Shown here piece by piece: positions 36,397-46,985 of a DNA stretch of 64,000 bases. The notes under the pieces are model-generated. The model searched no databases and was not told the origin of the DNA. It was given only the letters and a program-made list of their open reading frames with translations. The position numbers and the translations under genes were made by a program. The stretch comes from Ornithinimicrobium sp. (GTDB lineage: Bacteria; Actinomycetota; Actinomycetes; Actinomycetales; Dermatophilaceae), in NCBI RefSeq assembly GCF_030537745.1, contig NZ_JAUNVI010000002.1, positions 1 to 64,000 on the forward strand, in the 5' to 3' direction. Within the stretch, counting starts at the first letter, position 1, and every line of letters begins with the position of its first letter.

Positions 36397-37940
36397 CGAA
36401 GCTAGCTCCGGTCACGGTCGAGCACAACCCGCTGCGGGACCCGGACGACAAGCGGCTGCCGCGCATCGCCGGGCCGTGCAGCATGGTGATGTTCGGCGTC
36501 ACAGGCGACCTTGCCCGCAAGAAACTCATGCCGGCCATCTACGACCTGGCCAACCGCGGTCTGCTGCCGCCAGGCTTCTCCCTCGTCGGTTTTGCCCGGC
36601 GGCAGTGGGCCGACGAAGACTTCGCCAAGGTGGTCCACGACTCCGTCCGAGCGCACGCGAGGACAGAGTTTCGGGAGGAGGTATGGCGATCCCTCGCGGA
36701 AGGCTTCCGTTTCGTCCCCGGCACCTTCGACGACCCGGACGCCTTCGAGCTGTTGTCCAAGACGGTGCACCGGCTTGACGAAGAGCGCGGGACCGGGGGC
36801 AACCACGCTTTCTACCTCTCCATCCCGCCGGACTGGTTTGCGCCCGTGTGCCACCAGCTCAAGGAGTCGGGTCTGTCCGACGCGCAACCGGGCACCTGGC
36901 GGCGGGTGGTCATCGAGAAGCCGTTCGGGCATGACCTGGCCAGCGCCGTGGAGCTCAACAAGATCGTCGAGGAGGTCTTCCCGCCGGACTCGGTCTTCCG
37001 CATCGACCACTACCTCGGCAAGGAGACCGTCCAGAACATCCTGGCGTTGCGCTTCGCCAACCAGATGTTCGAGCCGATCTGGAACAGTCACTATGTAGAC
37101 CACGTGCAGATCACGATGGCCGAGGACATCGGCATCGGGGGTCGCGCCGGCTACTACGACGAGGTCGGGGCGGCGCGAGACGTCATCCAGAACCACCTCC
37201 TCCAGCTCCTCGCGCTCACCGCGATGGAGGCACCCGTCGCCTTCACCGCCGAGGCGGTGCGGAGCGAGAAGGAAAAGATCCTGATGTCGGTCAAGCTCCC
37301 CGAGGACCTTGAGGAGGGGACCTGCCGAGGGCAGTACACCGCCGGCTGGCAGGGCGATGCGCTGGTGAGCGGCTACCTCGAGGAGGAGGGTGTCGACCCG
37401 GGCTCCACCACAGAGACGTATGCCGCGATGAGACTCGCCGTGCACACCCGGCGATGGGCGGGTGTGCCCTTCTACCTGCGCACCGGCAAGCGGCTCGGCA
37501 AGCGGGTGACCGAGATCGCTATCGTCCTGAAGCGGGCGCCGCACCTGCCGTTCACTGACACCGCGACCGAAGAGCTGGGCCAGAACGCAGTCGTCATCCG
37601 GGTCCAGCCTGACGAGGGCGTGACCATGCGCTTCGGGTCCAAGGTGCCCGGCAGCCAGATGGAGGTGCGTGACGTCACGATGGACTTCGGCTACGGCGCC
37701 TCCTTCACCGAGTCCAGTCCGGAGGCCTACGAGCGGCTCATCCTCGACGTACTGCTCGGCGAGCCCCCGCTGTTCCCGCGGCACCAGGAAGTCGAGTCGT
37801 CCTGGCGGATCCTCGACCCGATCATCCAGCACTGGGCGGCCAGCCCGGTCCCGCCGCACCCGTATCCCGCGGGCACGTGGGGGCCGGACGCGGCCGACGA
37901 GTTGATGCGGCGCGATGGCCGCGAGTGGAGACTCCCATGA
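36393..37940 (+). CDS. zwf: Glucose-6-phosphate 1-dehydrogenase
   Basis: First oxidative pentose phosphate step, yielding NADPH and 6-phosphogluconolactone. The 515-residue protein has the NADP motif FGVTGDLARKKLMPAIYDLA near residue 34, VIEKPFGHDLASA near 175, the substrate-site signature RIDHYLGKETVQN near 205, and VPFYLRTGKRLGKRVTEI near 358. It overlaps pgi (before) and opcA-pgl (after) by four bases each. Its assembly factor and the next pathway enzyme follow as one protein. Confidence 0.97.
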   Translation: MTKLAPVTVEHNPLRDPDDKRLPRIAGPCSMVMFGVTGDLARKKLMPAIYDLANRGLLPPGFSLVGFARRQWADEDFAKVVHDSVRAHARTEFREEVWRSLAEGFRFVPGTFDDPDAFELLSKTVHRLDEERGTGGNHAFYLSIPPDWFAPVCHQLKESGLSDAQPGTWRRVVIEKPFGHDLASAVELNKIVEEVFPPDSVFRIDHYLGKETVQNILALRFANQMFEPIWNSHYVDHVQITMAEDIGIGGRAGYYDEVGAARDVIQNHLLQLLALTAMEAPVAFTAEAVRSEKEKILMSVKLPEDLEEGTCRGQYTAGWQGDALVSGYLEEEGVDPGSTTETYAAMRLAVHTRRWAGVPFYLRTGKRLGKRVTEIAIVLKRAPHLPFTDTATEELGQNAVVIRVQPDEGVTMRFGSKVPGSQMEVRDVTMDFGYGASFTESSPEAYERLILDVLLGEPPLFPRHQEVESSWRILDPIIQHWAASPVPPHPYPAGTWGPDAADELMRRDGREWRLP

Positions 37941-39805
37941 TCCAAGACCTGCCCAGCACCTCGACGCGCGCCGTCACCAAGGAACTGCTGCGGTTGCGCA
38001 ACGACGTGGGGGCCATGGCAATGGGCCGCGTCCTCACCCTGCTGGTCGCGGTGGGCGAGGACGACGCGGACCAGGCGATCGCCGCTGCCAACGAAGCCAC
38101 CCGTCAGCACCCCGCGCGGATCCTGGTGCTCGTCTCGGCCAACAGCCGGGGCAAAGGACGGTTGGACGCCCAGATCCGGATCGGCGGCGATGCGGGGGCG
38201 AGCGAGATCGTGGTGCTTCGGCTCTTCGGTGAGCTCAGTGGGCAGCCTGCTGCAGTGGTCACCCCGCTGCTCCTGCCTGACTCACCGATCGTGACCTGGT
38301 GGCCGGCGGACGCCCCCAGCGATGTCGGCAGCTCGCCACTGGGCCAGATGTCACACCGCCGCATCACCGATGCTGCTGCTGCGCCGAAACGGGGTGCTGC
38401 GTTGCGTCGTCGCGGGAAGAACTACCTGGATGGCGACACCGACCTGGCCTGGACCCGGGTGACGCGGTGGCGCGCGCTGCTCGCGGCCGCCCTCGAGGGA
38501 GCACCCTACGAAGAGGTCGAGGAGGTGCACGTCACGGCCGAGGCAGATGAACCCAGCGCCGACCTCCTCGCAGGCTGGCTCGCCGCTTCCCTGGGGGCGC
38601 GGGTCACCCGGGTCCGCAGTGCGCCGGGCAGTGGGCTAGTCAGCGTCCGGTTGGACCGCGCCTCGGGGCCGATCGACCTGGTGCGCACCGACGGCGGCGG
38701 CGACACCGCGACCCTGAGCCGTCCCGACACCCTGCCCAGGCTGGTGGCGCTCCATACCCTCACCCTGGCGGACGTTCTCGCCGAGGAGCTCCGGCGGCTG
38801 GATGCCGACGAGGTCTACGCCCGGGCGCTCTGCGTGGGACTCCCGCTGGTGCGTAAGGGAGCCTCGAGGTCCGAGGCGGTCCGCGACGGGAAAGTCCCCG
38901 ACGGACCCGCCGACGTCGACATCGCCGACCGGGACCGCTTCTCCTCCTCCGAGTTTGAAGGGGCACCGCCCTCGGACCAGACCGACACCGACGAGCTGCG
39001 AGAGCTGGTCGACGCCGAGCTCGCCGCTGCCAGGAAGGCCGACCTGCGGGTCTACCCCGACGCGAAAGCGGTCTCCCAGGCGGTCGTCGACGAGCTCCTG
39101 CCCCGGGTGCAGGACGTGGTCAGGGCTCGCGGCATCTGCCACGTCGTGCTGACCGGCGGCTCTATGGGGACAGCCGTGATGGCTGCGCTGGGCAGCCGTG
39201 CCAGGGCCGGCGAGCTGGACCGCTCGGCGTGGAGAAAAGTGCATCTGTGGTGGGGTGACGAGCGTTTTGTCCCCGCCGGCGACCCGGACCGCACGGACGG
39301 CCAGGCCGACGAGGTCGGCCTGAGTGATCTCCCGGTGCTCAAGAAGAATGTGCACCGAGTGGCGTACGCCCGCGGCGAGGACCCGGCCCGGCTGGCAACG
39401 GCTGCTGCCGACTACGCGACGGAGTTGGCAGCAGCGGCGGCCAATGAGGAGGCGGAGCGGCCCGCGGATGCCCCCGCTGTCCCGGCCTTCGACGTCCTCA
39501 TGCTCGGCGTCGGTCCCGACGCCCACGTGGCCTCATTGTTTCCCGGCCGCCGCGAGCTCTCCCTCACCTCCACGACGACCGCGCCGGTCGAAAACTCGCC
39601 CAAGCCGCCACCGTTGCGGGTGACCATGACGCTGCCGGCCCTGAATTTCGCCCGCGCGGTGTGGTTCGTGGTCGCGGGAGACGATAAGGCGGAGGCGGTG
39701 CGCCGGGCCCTCGCGACTCGCGACGACCATCAGGTCCCTGCGTCCTGCGTGCGCGGGCGGTCGGAGACGATCTGGTGGACCGACGAGGCAGCCGGGGGCC
39801 GCTGA
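37937..39805 (+). CDS. Fused OpcA (G6PDH assembly protein) and 6-phosphogluconolactonase
   Basis: A single 622-residue frame. Residues 1 to about 320 are OpcA (VGAMAMGRVLTLLV; SEIVVLRLFGEL; LLPDSPIVTWWPADAP; the tail RKGASRSEAVRDGKVPDGP), which supports G6PDH assembly and redox control. After an acidic linker, residues from about 350 to the end are a Pgl/DevB lactonase: HVVLTGGSMGTAVMAAL, VHLWWGDERFVPAGDPDRTD, and DVLMLGVGPDAHVASLFPG. In mycobacteria and most actinobacteria opcA and pgl are separate neighbouring genes. ATGA overlap with zwf. An assembly artefact is possible but both domains look intact in one frame. Confidence 0.92.
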   Translation: MIQDLPSTSTRAVTKELLRLRNDVGAMAMGRVLTLLVAVGEDDADQAIAAANEATRQHPARILVLVSANSRGKGRLDAQIRIGGDAGASEIVVLRLFGELSGQPAAVVTPLLLPDSPIVTWWPADAPSDVGSSPLGQMSHRRITDAAAAPKRGAALRRRGKNYLDGDTDLAWTRVTRWRALLAAALEGAPYEEVEEVHVTAEADEPSADLLAGWLAASLGARVTRVRSAPGSGLVSVRLDRASGPIDLVRTDGGGDTATLSRPDTLPRLVALHTLTLADVLAEELRRLDADEVYARALCVGLPLVRKGASRSEAVRDGKVPDGPADVDIADRDRFSSSEFEGAPPSDQTDTDELRELVDAELAAARKADLRVYPDAKAVSQAVVDELLPRVQDVVRARGICHVVLTGGSMGTAVMAALGSRARAGELDRSAWRKVHLWWGDERFVPAGDPDRTDGQADEVGLSDLPVLKKNVHRVAYARGEDPARLATAAADYATELAAAAANEEAERPADAPAVPAFDVLMLGVGPDAHVASLFPGRRELSLTSTTTAPVENSPKPPPLRVTMTLPALNFARAVWFVVAGDDKAEAVRRALATRDDHQVPASCVRGRSETIWWTDEAAGGR

Positions 39806-39873
39806 GGCAACTCAGACTCGATCGAGGCGGGGCGCTCTGCTGCGAGGCTGTGGCGAGCCGGTCGTGCAGTCCG

Positions 39874-40239
39874 TCAGGACCCCTGCGCGCCTCGGCCCAC
39901 CCCACGGGCCCGCATGGTGGCGATCGCCTCATCGAGCAGCGCGGCGCCGTCGGTGTCGCTGCGACGCTCCTTGACGTAGGCCAGGTGGGTCTTGTAGGGC
40001 TCGGTCTGGACCCGGGCCGGTGGGTTTTCTTTGTCCTGGCCGGCCGGCAAACCACAGGAAGAGCAGTCCCAGACCTGCGGGATCTCCACCTCGTTGTGAC
40101 CGGAGAAACTCGGGCGCGTCTCGTGGCCGTTCCCGCACCAGAAACTGACGAAGACCCGCGGCGCGGACTCGCCGCGTTCGCTCTCCCCCATCGGACCTGA
40201 GCCCACGCGCCTGCCCTTGATCGCGTTGTTGCCAGCCAT
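39874..40239 (-). CDS. rbpA: RNA polymerase-binding protein RbpA
   Basis: A 121-residue actinobacterial activator that binds RNA polymerase and the primary sigma factor. The N-terminal tail (NAIKGRRVGSGPMGE) is followed by the core domain with paired cysteines FWCGNGHE and VWDCSSCGLPAG, which bind zinc in relatives, and a basic linker with C-terminal sigma-interaction helix (ALLDEAIATMRARG). AGGAGG lies five bases before the ATG. TAGGCT (40311-40316) is a candidate -10 element; no SigH/SigR-type GGAAT...GTT promoter is visible. Convergent with the zwf operon. Confidence 0.94.
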   Translation of the reverse strand: MAGNNAIKGRRVGSGPMGESERGESAPRVFVSFWCGNGHETRPSFSGHNEVEIPQVWDCSSCGLPAGQDKENPPARVQTEPYKTHLAYVKERRSDTDGAALLDEAIATMRARGVGRGAQGS

Positions 40240-40345
40240 CGATGCCTCCTGTGTGCGCGTGCGGCCAGACCGGTTCGCGCGTGCCACAGCGCGGGTCACC
40301 TCGTGGGGTGAGCCTAAACCGCGCTGCCTCTGCGCGTGGCAGGTG

Positions 40346-40362
40346 GTGGGGCGTGTCCCCAC
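40346..40362. terminator. Terminator hairpin after secG
   Basis: GTGGGG and CCCCAC form a 6-bp G/C stem with a 5-base loop a few bases beyond the secG stop codon, upstream of the rbpA promoter region. Confidence 0.5.
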
Positions 40363-40370
40363 AGGCACTC

Positions 40371-40613
40371 TCAGCTGAAGCGGGTCAGGACACCCAGGCC
40401 GACGACGACAGCGGCCCAGATGAGCGCGATGGCGATGGTGATGCGGCTGAGGTTCTTCTCGGCCACCGAGGAGCCGCCCAGGCTGCTGCTCATGCCACCA
40501 CCGAACATGTCGGACATGCCGCCGCCGCGGCCCTTGTGCATCAGGATAAGGAGCACCAGGAAGCAACTGGTCAGGACCAGCAGCGTATTGAGGAACCAGC
40601 GCACATACTCCAC
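40371..40613 (-). CDS. secG: Preprotein translocase subunit SecG
   Basis: Auxiliary subunit of the SecYEG channel. Two membrane helices flank the conserved loop LILMHKGRGGGMSDMFGGGMSSSLGGSSVAEKNLSRIT. The GTG chosen gives 80 residues, has GAAGG about ten bases upstream and places the first helix at the N-terminus as in relatives. An in-frame ATG 42 bases earlier, without a ribosome site, would give 94 residues. TAGGCT (40678-40683) upstream is a candidate -10 element. It is close to tpiA, pgk and gap, as in mycobacteria. Confidence 0.9.
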   Translation of the reverse strand: MEYVRWFLNTLLVLTSCFLVLLILMHKGRGGGMSDMFGGGMSSSLGGSSVAEKNLSRITIAIALIWAAVVVGLGVLTRFS

Positions 40614-40762
40614 GCGGGGCACACCTTCGTCGTTGGGGAAGATTGGCGGCGTCATTCAGGGAACTGCGCCGTCCGACAGCCTAACTCAGGGGGTGGTCAT
40701 CGACCCAAGCAACGTGCGCACACCGCGTCCTTGGGGGGTCGCCGAGGGACCGTTGCTCAGCT

Positions 40763-41554
40763 CTAACCGCCGTGGTGGTGCTGGTAGCGGCAGATCGAGG
40801 CGAAGTCTTCCGCCGAGAGCGAGGCTCCGCCCACGAGAGCGCCGTCGACATCTTCCTGCGCCATGATCTCGGCCACGTTCGAGGGCTTGACCGATCCGCC
40901 GTAGAGCACCCGCACCGCAGCTGCGACGTCCGCAGCGTAGGTCTGGGCGATGGCACTGCGGATGGCCGCGCAGACCTCCTGCGCATCGGCAGGAGTGGCG
41001 ACCTCGCCGGTGCCGATCGCCCAGATGGGCTCGTAGGCGACCGCGACCTTGACCATCTGCTCGGCCTCCAGGCCCTGCAGCGCCGCCTTCAGCTGGGCCA
41101 CGACGTGCGGGACCTGCTCGCCACGCGCCCTGACCTCGAGCGGCTCACCCACGCAAAGGATCGGGGTCAGACCGTGCCGCAGCGAGATCAGCAACTTGGC
41201 GGCGACCAGCTCGTCGGTCTCCTGGTGGTACTCCCGCCGCTCGCTGTGCCCGACGAGGACATAGGTGCATCCCAGCTTGGCCAGGAAGGCGGCCGGAATC
41301 TCGCCGGTGTAGGCGCCCTCCTCGTGGCGGGACACGTCCTGGGCGCCGTACTCGAGTCGCATGTTGTCGCCCTGGACCAGTGTCTGGACCGTGCGGAGGT
41401 CGGTGAAGGGCGGCAGCACCACCACCTCGACCGACCCGTAGTCATGCTTGCCGTCCTTGAGCGTCCAGTCCAGCTTCTGCACGAGGTGCGTGGCCTGGAG
41501 GTGGTCCAGGTTCATCTTCCAGTTGCCCGCCATGAGCGGGATCCGTGTCGTCAC
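40763..41554 (-). CDS. tpiA: Triosephosphate isomerase
   Basis: Interconverts dihydroxyacetone phosphate and glyceraldehyde-3-phosphate. The 263-residue TIM barrel has MAGNWKMN with catalytic Lys near residue 10, VLVGHSERR with catalytic His, the signature [11 protein letters not shown] with catalytic Glu near 175, and YGGSVKPSN near 220. GTG is chosen because GGAGGA lies six bases upstream. An in-frame TTG two codons earlier abuts that ribosome site and is unlikely. The gene begins two bases after the pgk stop. Confidence 0.95.
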   Translation of the reverse strand: MTTRIPLMAGNWKMNLDHLQATHLVQKLDWTLKDGKHDYGSVEVVVLPPFTDLRTVQTLVQGDNMRLEYGAQDVSRHEEGAYTGEIPAAFLAKLGCTYVLVGHSERREYHQETDELVAAKLLISLRHGLTPILCVGEPLEVRARGEQVPHVVAQLKAALQGLEAEQMVKVAVAYEPIWAIGTGEVATPADAQEVCAAIRSAIAQTYAADVAAAVRVLYGGSVKPSNVAEIMAQEDVDGALVGGASLSAEDFASICRYQHHHGG

Positions 41555-41556
41555 GA

Positions 41557-42768
41557 TCAATCCTCCAGTACGGCAAGTCCGGGCAGTTCTTTACCCTCGA
41601 GATACTCCAGGCTCGCCCCACCACCGGTGGAGATGTGCCCGAAGTCAGAATCGGCATAACCGAAGTCACGCACAGCGGCAGCACTGTCTCCTCCGCCGAC
41701 GACCGTCATCGCCCCGTCTGCGGTGCGTGCGACCAGGGCCGCCGCGACCGCCTTGGTCCCGGAGGCGAAGGGCTCCATCTCAAAGGCACCCATCGGGCCG
41801 TTCCAGAAGATGGTCTGCGCGTCGGCGAGCTTGTCGACGAACAGCTTCTCCGACTCTGGGCCGATGTCCAGGCCCATCTGGTCAGCGGGTATGGAGTCCG
41901 CGGGCACCACCTCGTGGGCGGCCTCCGCGGAGAAGGAGTCCGCGACGACGATGTCGGTCGGCAGGACGATCTCCACGCCTTGCTCCTGCGCGCTCGCGAG
42001 GTAGCCCCTCACGGTCTCGACCTGGTCCTCTTCCAGCAAACTCTTGCCCACCTCGTGGCCCTGAGCAGCCAAGAACGTGAAGACCATTCCGCCACCGATC
42101 AGTAGCCGGTCAGCCACGGTGATCAGCGACTCGATCACACCCAGCTTGTCGCTGATCTTGGCGCCACCGAGGATCACGACGTAGGGCCGCTCGGGATCTT
42201 CCCGCAGCCGGCGCATCACGTCCACCTCGGAGGCGACCAGACCCCCGGCAGCGTGCGGGAGCAGCCGAGCCACGTCATACACCGATGCTTGCGCACGGTG
42301 CACGACGCCGAACCCGTCGGAGACGAAGGCGTCCGCGAGACTCGCGAGTTGACCTGCGAACTCCGCCCGGTCCTCATCGGACTTTGCGGTCTCCCCCGGG
42401 TTGAAGCGGAGGTTCTCCAGGACCAGGACATCGCCGTCGGCCATGCCGGAGATGGCGGCGGCCGCTTTCGGTCCGACGGTCTCCTCCACGAAGATCACCG
42501 CACGTCCGAGCAACTCGCCCAGGCGCGCGGCCACTGGCGCCAGAGAGTACTTTGGCTCCGGCGTGCCCTTCGGCCGGCCGAGGTGGGCGCACACGACGGT
42601 GCGTGCCCCCGCCTCGGCCAGCGCGACGATCGTCGGGACGGACGCGCGGATCCGGCCGTCATCAGTGATTGTCGCGCCGTCCAGCGGCACGTTGAGGTCG
42701 CTGCGGACCAGGACGGTCTTGCCGGCCAGGCCTCCGAGCTCGTCGGCGAGCTGCTGGATGGTGCGCAC
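41557..42768 (-). CDS. pgk: Phosphoglycerate kinase
   Basis: ATP-forming glycolytic kinase acting on 1,3-bisphosphoglycerate. The 403-residue protein has [13 protein letters not shown] near residue 20, [11 protein letters not shown] near 60, [10 protein letters not shown] near 115, [15 protein letters not shown] near 200, and the nucleotide site [15 protein letters not shown] near 365. The GTG start is four bases after the gap stop codon. Upstream in-frame residues are the antisense-like end of the gap region and not conserved. Confidence 0.96.
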   Translation of the reverse strand: MRTIQQLADELGGLAGKTVLVRSDLNVPLDGATITDDGRIRASVPTIVALAEAGARTVVCAHLGRPKGTPEPKYSLAPVAARLGELLGRAVIFVEETVGPKAAAAISGMADGDVLVLENLRFNPGETAKSDEDRAEFAGQLASLADAFVSDGFGVVHRAQASVYDVARLLPHAAGGLVASEVDVMRRLREDPERPYVVILGGAKISDKLGVIESLITVADRLLIGGGMVFTFLAAQGHEVGKSLLEEDQVETVRGYLASAQEQGVEIVLPTDIVVADSFSAEAAHEVVPADSIPADQMGLDIGPESEKLFVDKLADAQTIFWNGPMGAFEMEPFASGTKAVAAALVARTADGAMTVVGGGDSAAAVRDFGYADSDFGHISTGGGASLEYLEGKELPGLAVLED

Positions 42769-42772
42769 GGCT

Positions 42773-43834
<1,062 letters not shown>

Positions 43835-43923
43835 CTAGTCCAAATCTACCGTCACGCACGTCGGCGGCTACCCTCGGGTTCAGCAACGGTCGATGTCCGT
43901 CATGGCGGGCCGTGCGGGCCTGC

Positions 43924-44904
43924 TCAGTCCTCGAACATTTCGGGGGTGAGGTGCGCCTCCGTGCCTTCGACCCCGAGCTCATCGGCCCGCTTGTCGGCCA
44001 TTGCCAGCAGCCGACGGATCCGTCCGGCGACCGCGTCCTTGGTCATCGGCGGATCAGCCAGCGTCCCGAGCTCCTCCAGACTGGACTGCTTGTGCTCGAG
44101 ACGGAGCCGACCGGCGACCCGCAAGTGGTCCGGCACGTCCTCACCCAGGATCTCCAAGGCCCGCTCCACCCGTGCTCCCGCGGCTACCGCGGCCCGCGCA
44201 GAGCGTCGCAGGTTGGCGTCGTCGAAGTTGGCGAGGCGGTTGGCGGTGGCCCGCACCTCACGGCGCATCCGGCGCTCCTCCCAGGCCAGGACCGCGTCGT
44301 GGGCGCCGAGCCGGGTCAGCATCGCACCAATTGCGTCACCGTCGCGCAGGACCACCCGATCGACGCCGCGGACCTCGCGCGCCTTCGCCTGGATGCCTAG
44401 CCGGCGGGCGGCACCGACCAGCGCCAAGGCGGCCTCGGGACCCGGGCAGGTGACCTCGAGGGCTGAGGATCGGCCCGGTTCGGTGATGGAGCCGTGCGCG
44501 AGGAAGGCTCCGCGCCACGCGGCCTCGGCGTCACAGACCGCGGCACCCACGACGCGCGGCGGCAACCCCCGCACGGGGCGTCCTCGCCCGTCGATCAACC
44601 CGGTCTGCCGCGCCAGCGACTCCCCGTCGCCCGTGGCCCGAACGATGTAGCGGGTGGTCTTACGCAAACCGCCGGGGCTCATGACGACGACCTCGCTGGA
44701 GGTGCCGTAGACGTCGGCGATGAAGGCGCGCAGGCGCCGGGCGCTCTGGGCGGTGTCAAGCTCAGCCTCGATCACGATCCGCCCCCCGACGATGTGCAGA
44801 CCGCCAGCGAAGCGCAGCATGGTCGATCCCTCTGCCTTGCGGCAGCACGTCTTGGTGACCGGCAGCCTGGCCAGCTCGTCCTTCACCCTGGCGGTCATCG
44901 CCAC
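43924..44904 (-). CDS. whiA: Sporulation/cell division regulator WhiA
   Basis: A 326-residue DNA-binding protein with a LAGLIDADG-like N-terminal domain ([34 protein letters not shown]) and a C-terminal helix-turn-helix ([30 protein letters not shown]). In Streptomyces it acts with WhiB to control division genes; in non-sporulating relatives the role is less clear. GTG-GCG-ATG is taken as the start because AGGAGG lies nine bases upstream, whereas an earlier ATG abuts that site. It follows yvcK by 143 bases. Confidence 0.95.
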   Translation of the reverse strand: MAMTARVKDELARLPVTKTCCRKAEGSTMLRFAGGLHIVGGRIVIEAELDTAQSARRLRAFIADVYGTSSEVVVMSPGGLRKTTRYIVRATGDGESLARQTGLIDGRGRPVRGLPPRVVGAAVCDAEAAWRGAFLAHGSITEPGRSSALEVTCPGPEAALALVGAARRLGIQAKAREVRGVDRVVLRDGDAIGAMLTRLGAHDAVLAWEERRMRREVRATANRLANFDDANLRRSARAAVAAGARVERALEILGEDVPDHLRVAGRLRLEHKQSSLEELGTLADPPMTKDAVAGRIRRLLAMADKRADELGVEGTEAHLTPEMFED

Positions 44905-45047
44905 AGCGCTCATCCTCCTGGAAGACTTCTTGACAGGTCGCCCCGTCATCGCGTTCGGCAGGCCACTGCGAGTGTCCTGGGTTGCCGGGGCCGGTGTGGA
45001 TCCGGCACCCGTCGAGTGGACGGGCGCCGGTCCGGGCCGCGCGCCGG

Positions 45048-46007
45048 TCACAGTCCCACCGTCAGCACATCGCGGTAGGCCGCGGCCAGTCGCAGCGTGT
45101 CGTGCGCTCCGGGGGTAGCCATCTTACGGACGCCGGAGAGCACGAGCGTGGCCCCCACCCCATCCACAGCGGCGTCCAGCGCGGCCCGCTCCTCGTCGGA
45201 ACGGAGCACGTCCGGGTCCGCGATCACGTAGTCGAACGCCAGCCCGGGGGCGTGCGCGGTGATCGCCTCGACGTGCTCGGCCACGGTGTAACCGGTGGCT
45301 TCGTCGTCGGTGAGGCTGACGTTGAGCGTCAGCACTCGCAGGGCCGGCGTGTTGGTCAGAGCTTCACGCAGGTCAGGGACCAGCAGGTGCGGCATCACTG
45401 AGGTGAACCACGATCCTGGACCCAGCACCACCATGTCAGCGAGCTTGATCGACTCAAGCGCCTCCGGGCAGGCAGGCGGCGCGTCTGGGAGCAACCGGAT
45501 CGAGACGACCTTGCCCGGATGGCCGGCCACCTGCGACTGCCCCCGGATGGTCTCCTCCCGGACTGTGCCATCCAGGTCCTGGGTCTGCATGATGGCTTCG
45601 ATGCTGAGGGGGACCAGGGACATCGGCAGCACCCGTCCACGGGTGTTGAGCAGGCGACCGACCAGGTCCAGCCCGCGCACCTCCTGCTGGGGCAGCAGGT
45701 CCCACAGTGCGCTGATCAGCAAGTTGCCGAGAGCATGCCCCGCGAGCTCACCGGTGCCGCCAAAGCGGTGCTGCAGGACAGCCGACCACTGATTGCCCCA
45801 CGCTGTGTCTTCGCACAACGCAGCTAGGGCCATACGCAGGTCGCCGGGGGGCAGGATATCGAACTGCTCGCGCAGGCGTCCGCTCGATCCGCCGTCATCG
45901 GCGACGGTGACGACGGCCGTGATGTCATCGCTGCTGTGCCGCAGCGCTTGCAGAGATGCAGAGAGCCCATGGCCTCCTCCCAGAGCGACGATCCGGGGAC
46001 GCTTCAT
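45048..46007 (-). CDS. yvcK: Gluconeogenesis factor YvcK family protein
   Basis: A 319-residue CofD-like protein that binds UDP-sugars and affects central carbon metabolism and envelope growth. The N-terminus has [18 protein letters not shown], then [18 protein letters not shown], and mid-protein [21 protein letters not shown]. It overlaps rapZ by ATGA and precedes whiA, the conserved rapZ-yvcK-whiA order of Gram-positive bacteria. Confidence 0.95.
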   Translation of the reverse strand: MKRPRIVALGGGHGLSASLQALRHSSDDITAVVTVADDGGSSGRLREQFDILPPGDLRMALAALCEDTAWGNQWSAVLQHRFGGTGELAGHALGNLLISALWDLLPQQEVRGLDLVGRLLNTRGRVLPMSLVPLSIEAIMQTQDLDGTVREETIRGQSQVAGHPGKVVSIRLLPDAPPACPEALESIKLADMVVLGPGSWFTSVMPHLLVPDLREALTNTPALRVLTLNVSLTDDEATGYTVAEHVEAITAHAPGLAFDYVIADPDVLRSDEERAALDAAVDGVGATLVLSGVRKMATPGAHDTLRLAAAYRDVLTVGL

Positions 46008-46951
46008 TCGCGCCCCAGATCCCTGTGGAAGGCCGTCAGTTGGGCGCCCAGGTCGGTGATGTCGGACAGCCGCCGGGCCAGTTCCTCGGCAGCGGCCACC
46101 GAGCGATGCTTCCCGCCCGTACAGCCGAGCGCCACCGTGAAATAGCGGCGTCCTTCAAGGAGGTAACCCTGCACCGCGACCCTGATCAGCTGCTCCGCGT
46201 GGGCCAGATAGTCCACTGCCAGTTGCTGCCCCAGGACGAAGTCACGCACCGCGGCGTCCTTGCCGGTGTAGGGCCGCAGCTCCGGGTCCCAGTAGGGGTT
46301 GGGCAAGAAGCGGAGGTCGAGCACGACGTCCGCGTCCAAGGGGATGCCGTATTTGAAACCAAAGGACATCAGCGCCAGACGAAGGCGGACGGCGTCGTCC
46401 GCGCTGAGCAGCGAGTCGATCTTGGCGGTCAACTGATGCACGTTGTAATTGCTGGTGTCCACGATGACGTCCGCGTCGGAGTGCAGTTGCGCCAACATCC
46501 GGCGCTCCCGACGGATACCGTCCAGGAGCAGGCCCTCCCCCTGCAGCGGGTGCGGTCGGCGCACCGCGTCGAAGCGTCGCACCAGCGCTTCATCGGACGC
46601 GTCCACGAACACGACTCGCGGACGCCAGCCGGACGTGGTCAACAACTTCAGGGCGCGGGCGAGCTCGACGGTGAAGTCTCGGCTGCGCACGTCCACGATG
46701 GCCGCCACCTTTTGACGCTTCGGGTCGTCCTCTGTCACTTTCATCAGACTGGGGATCATGGTGGGAGGCAGATTGTCCACGACATACCACCCGCGGTCTT
46801 CCAGCACGTCACCTGCAGTCGTCCGTCCGGCGCCCGACATCCCGGTCAGGATGACGACCTCGTTGCGCCCTGGCGGCGGGTCGTGCACGGGTGTCCCCTC
46901 CCTCGGTGCTTGGCCGGGCTCCGTGCTCCGGAGGGTCATCGCCGGCTCCAT
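46004..46951 (-). CDS. rapZ: RapZ family nucleotide-binding protein (YvcJ)
   Basis: A 315-residue P-loop protein; the E. coli relative is an adaptor for small-RNA decay. Walker A is GMSGAGRTTAG near residue 36, with Arg in place of the usual Lys as in other actinobacterial members. DRGWYVVDNLPPTMIP follows, then VVFVDASDEALVRRFDAVRRPHPLQ near 115 and the C-terminal signature ALGCTGGKHRSVAAAEELA near 275. The start has only a weak ribosome site; a second in-frame ATG five codons later is possible. Confidence 0.94.
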   Translation of the reverse strand: MEPAMTLRSTEPGQAPREGTPVHDPPPGRNEVVILTGMSGAGRTTAGDVLEDRGWYVVDNLPPTMIPSLMKVTEDDPKRQKVAAIVDVRSRDFTVELARALKLLTTSGWRPRVVFVDASDEALVRRFDAVRRPHPLQGEGLLLDGIRRERRMLAQLHSDADVIVDTSNYNVHQLTAKIDSLLSADDAVRLRLALMSFGFKYGIPLDADVVLDLRFLPNPYWDPELRPYTGKDAAVRDFVLGQQLAVDYLAHAEQLIRVAVQGYLLEGRRYFTVALGCTGGKHRSVAAAEELARRLSDITDLGAQLTAFHRDLGRE

Positions 46952-46985
46952 CCTGTCGTCGGTTCGGTCGCGAAGTTATCGAGGG

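Noticed and set aside
34939..37859. Two antisense frames of about 480 codons opposite pgi and zwf
   Set aside because: Both are shadows of real coding sequence with no start signals or domain similarity.
40240..40370. SigR/SigH-type promoter for rbpA
   Set aside because: No GGAAT-N17-18-GTT pattern is visible; only a TAGGCT hexamer is present.
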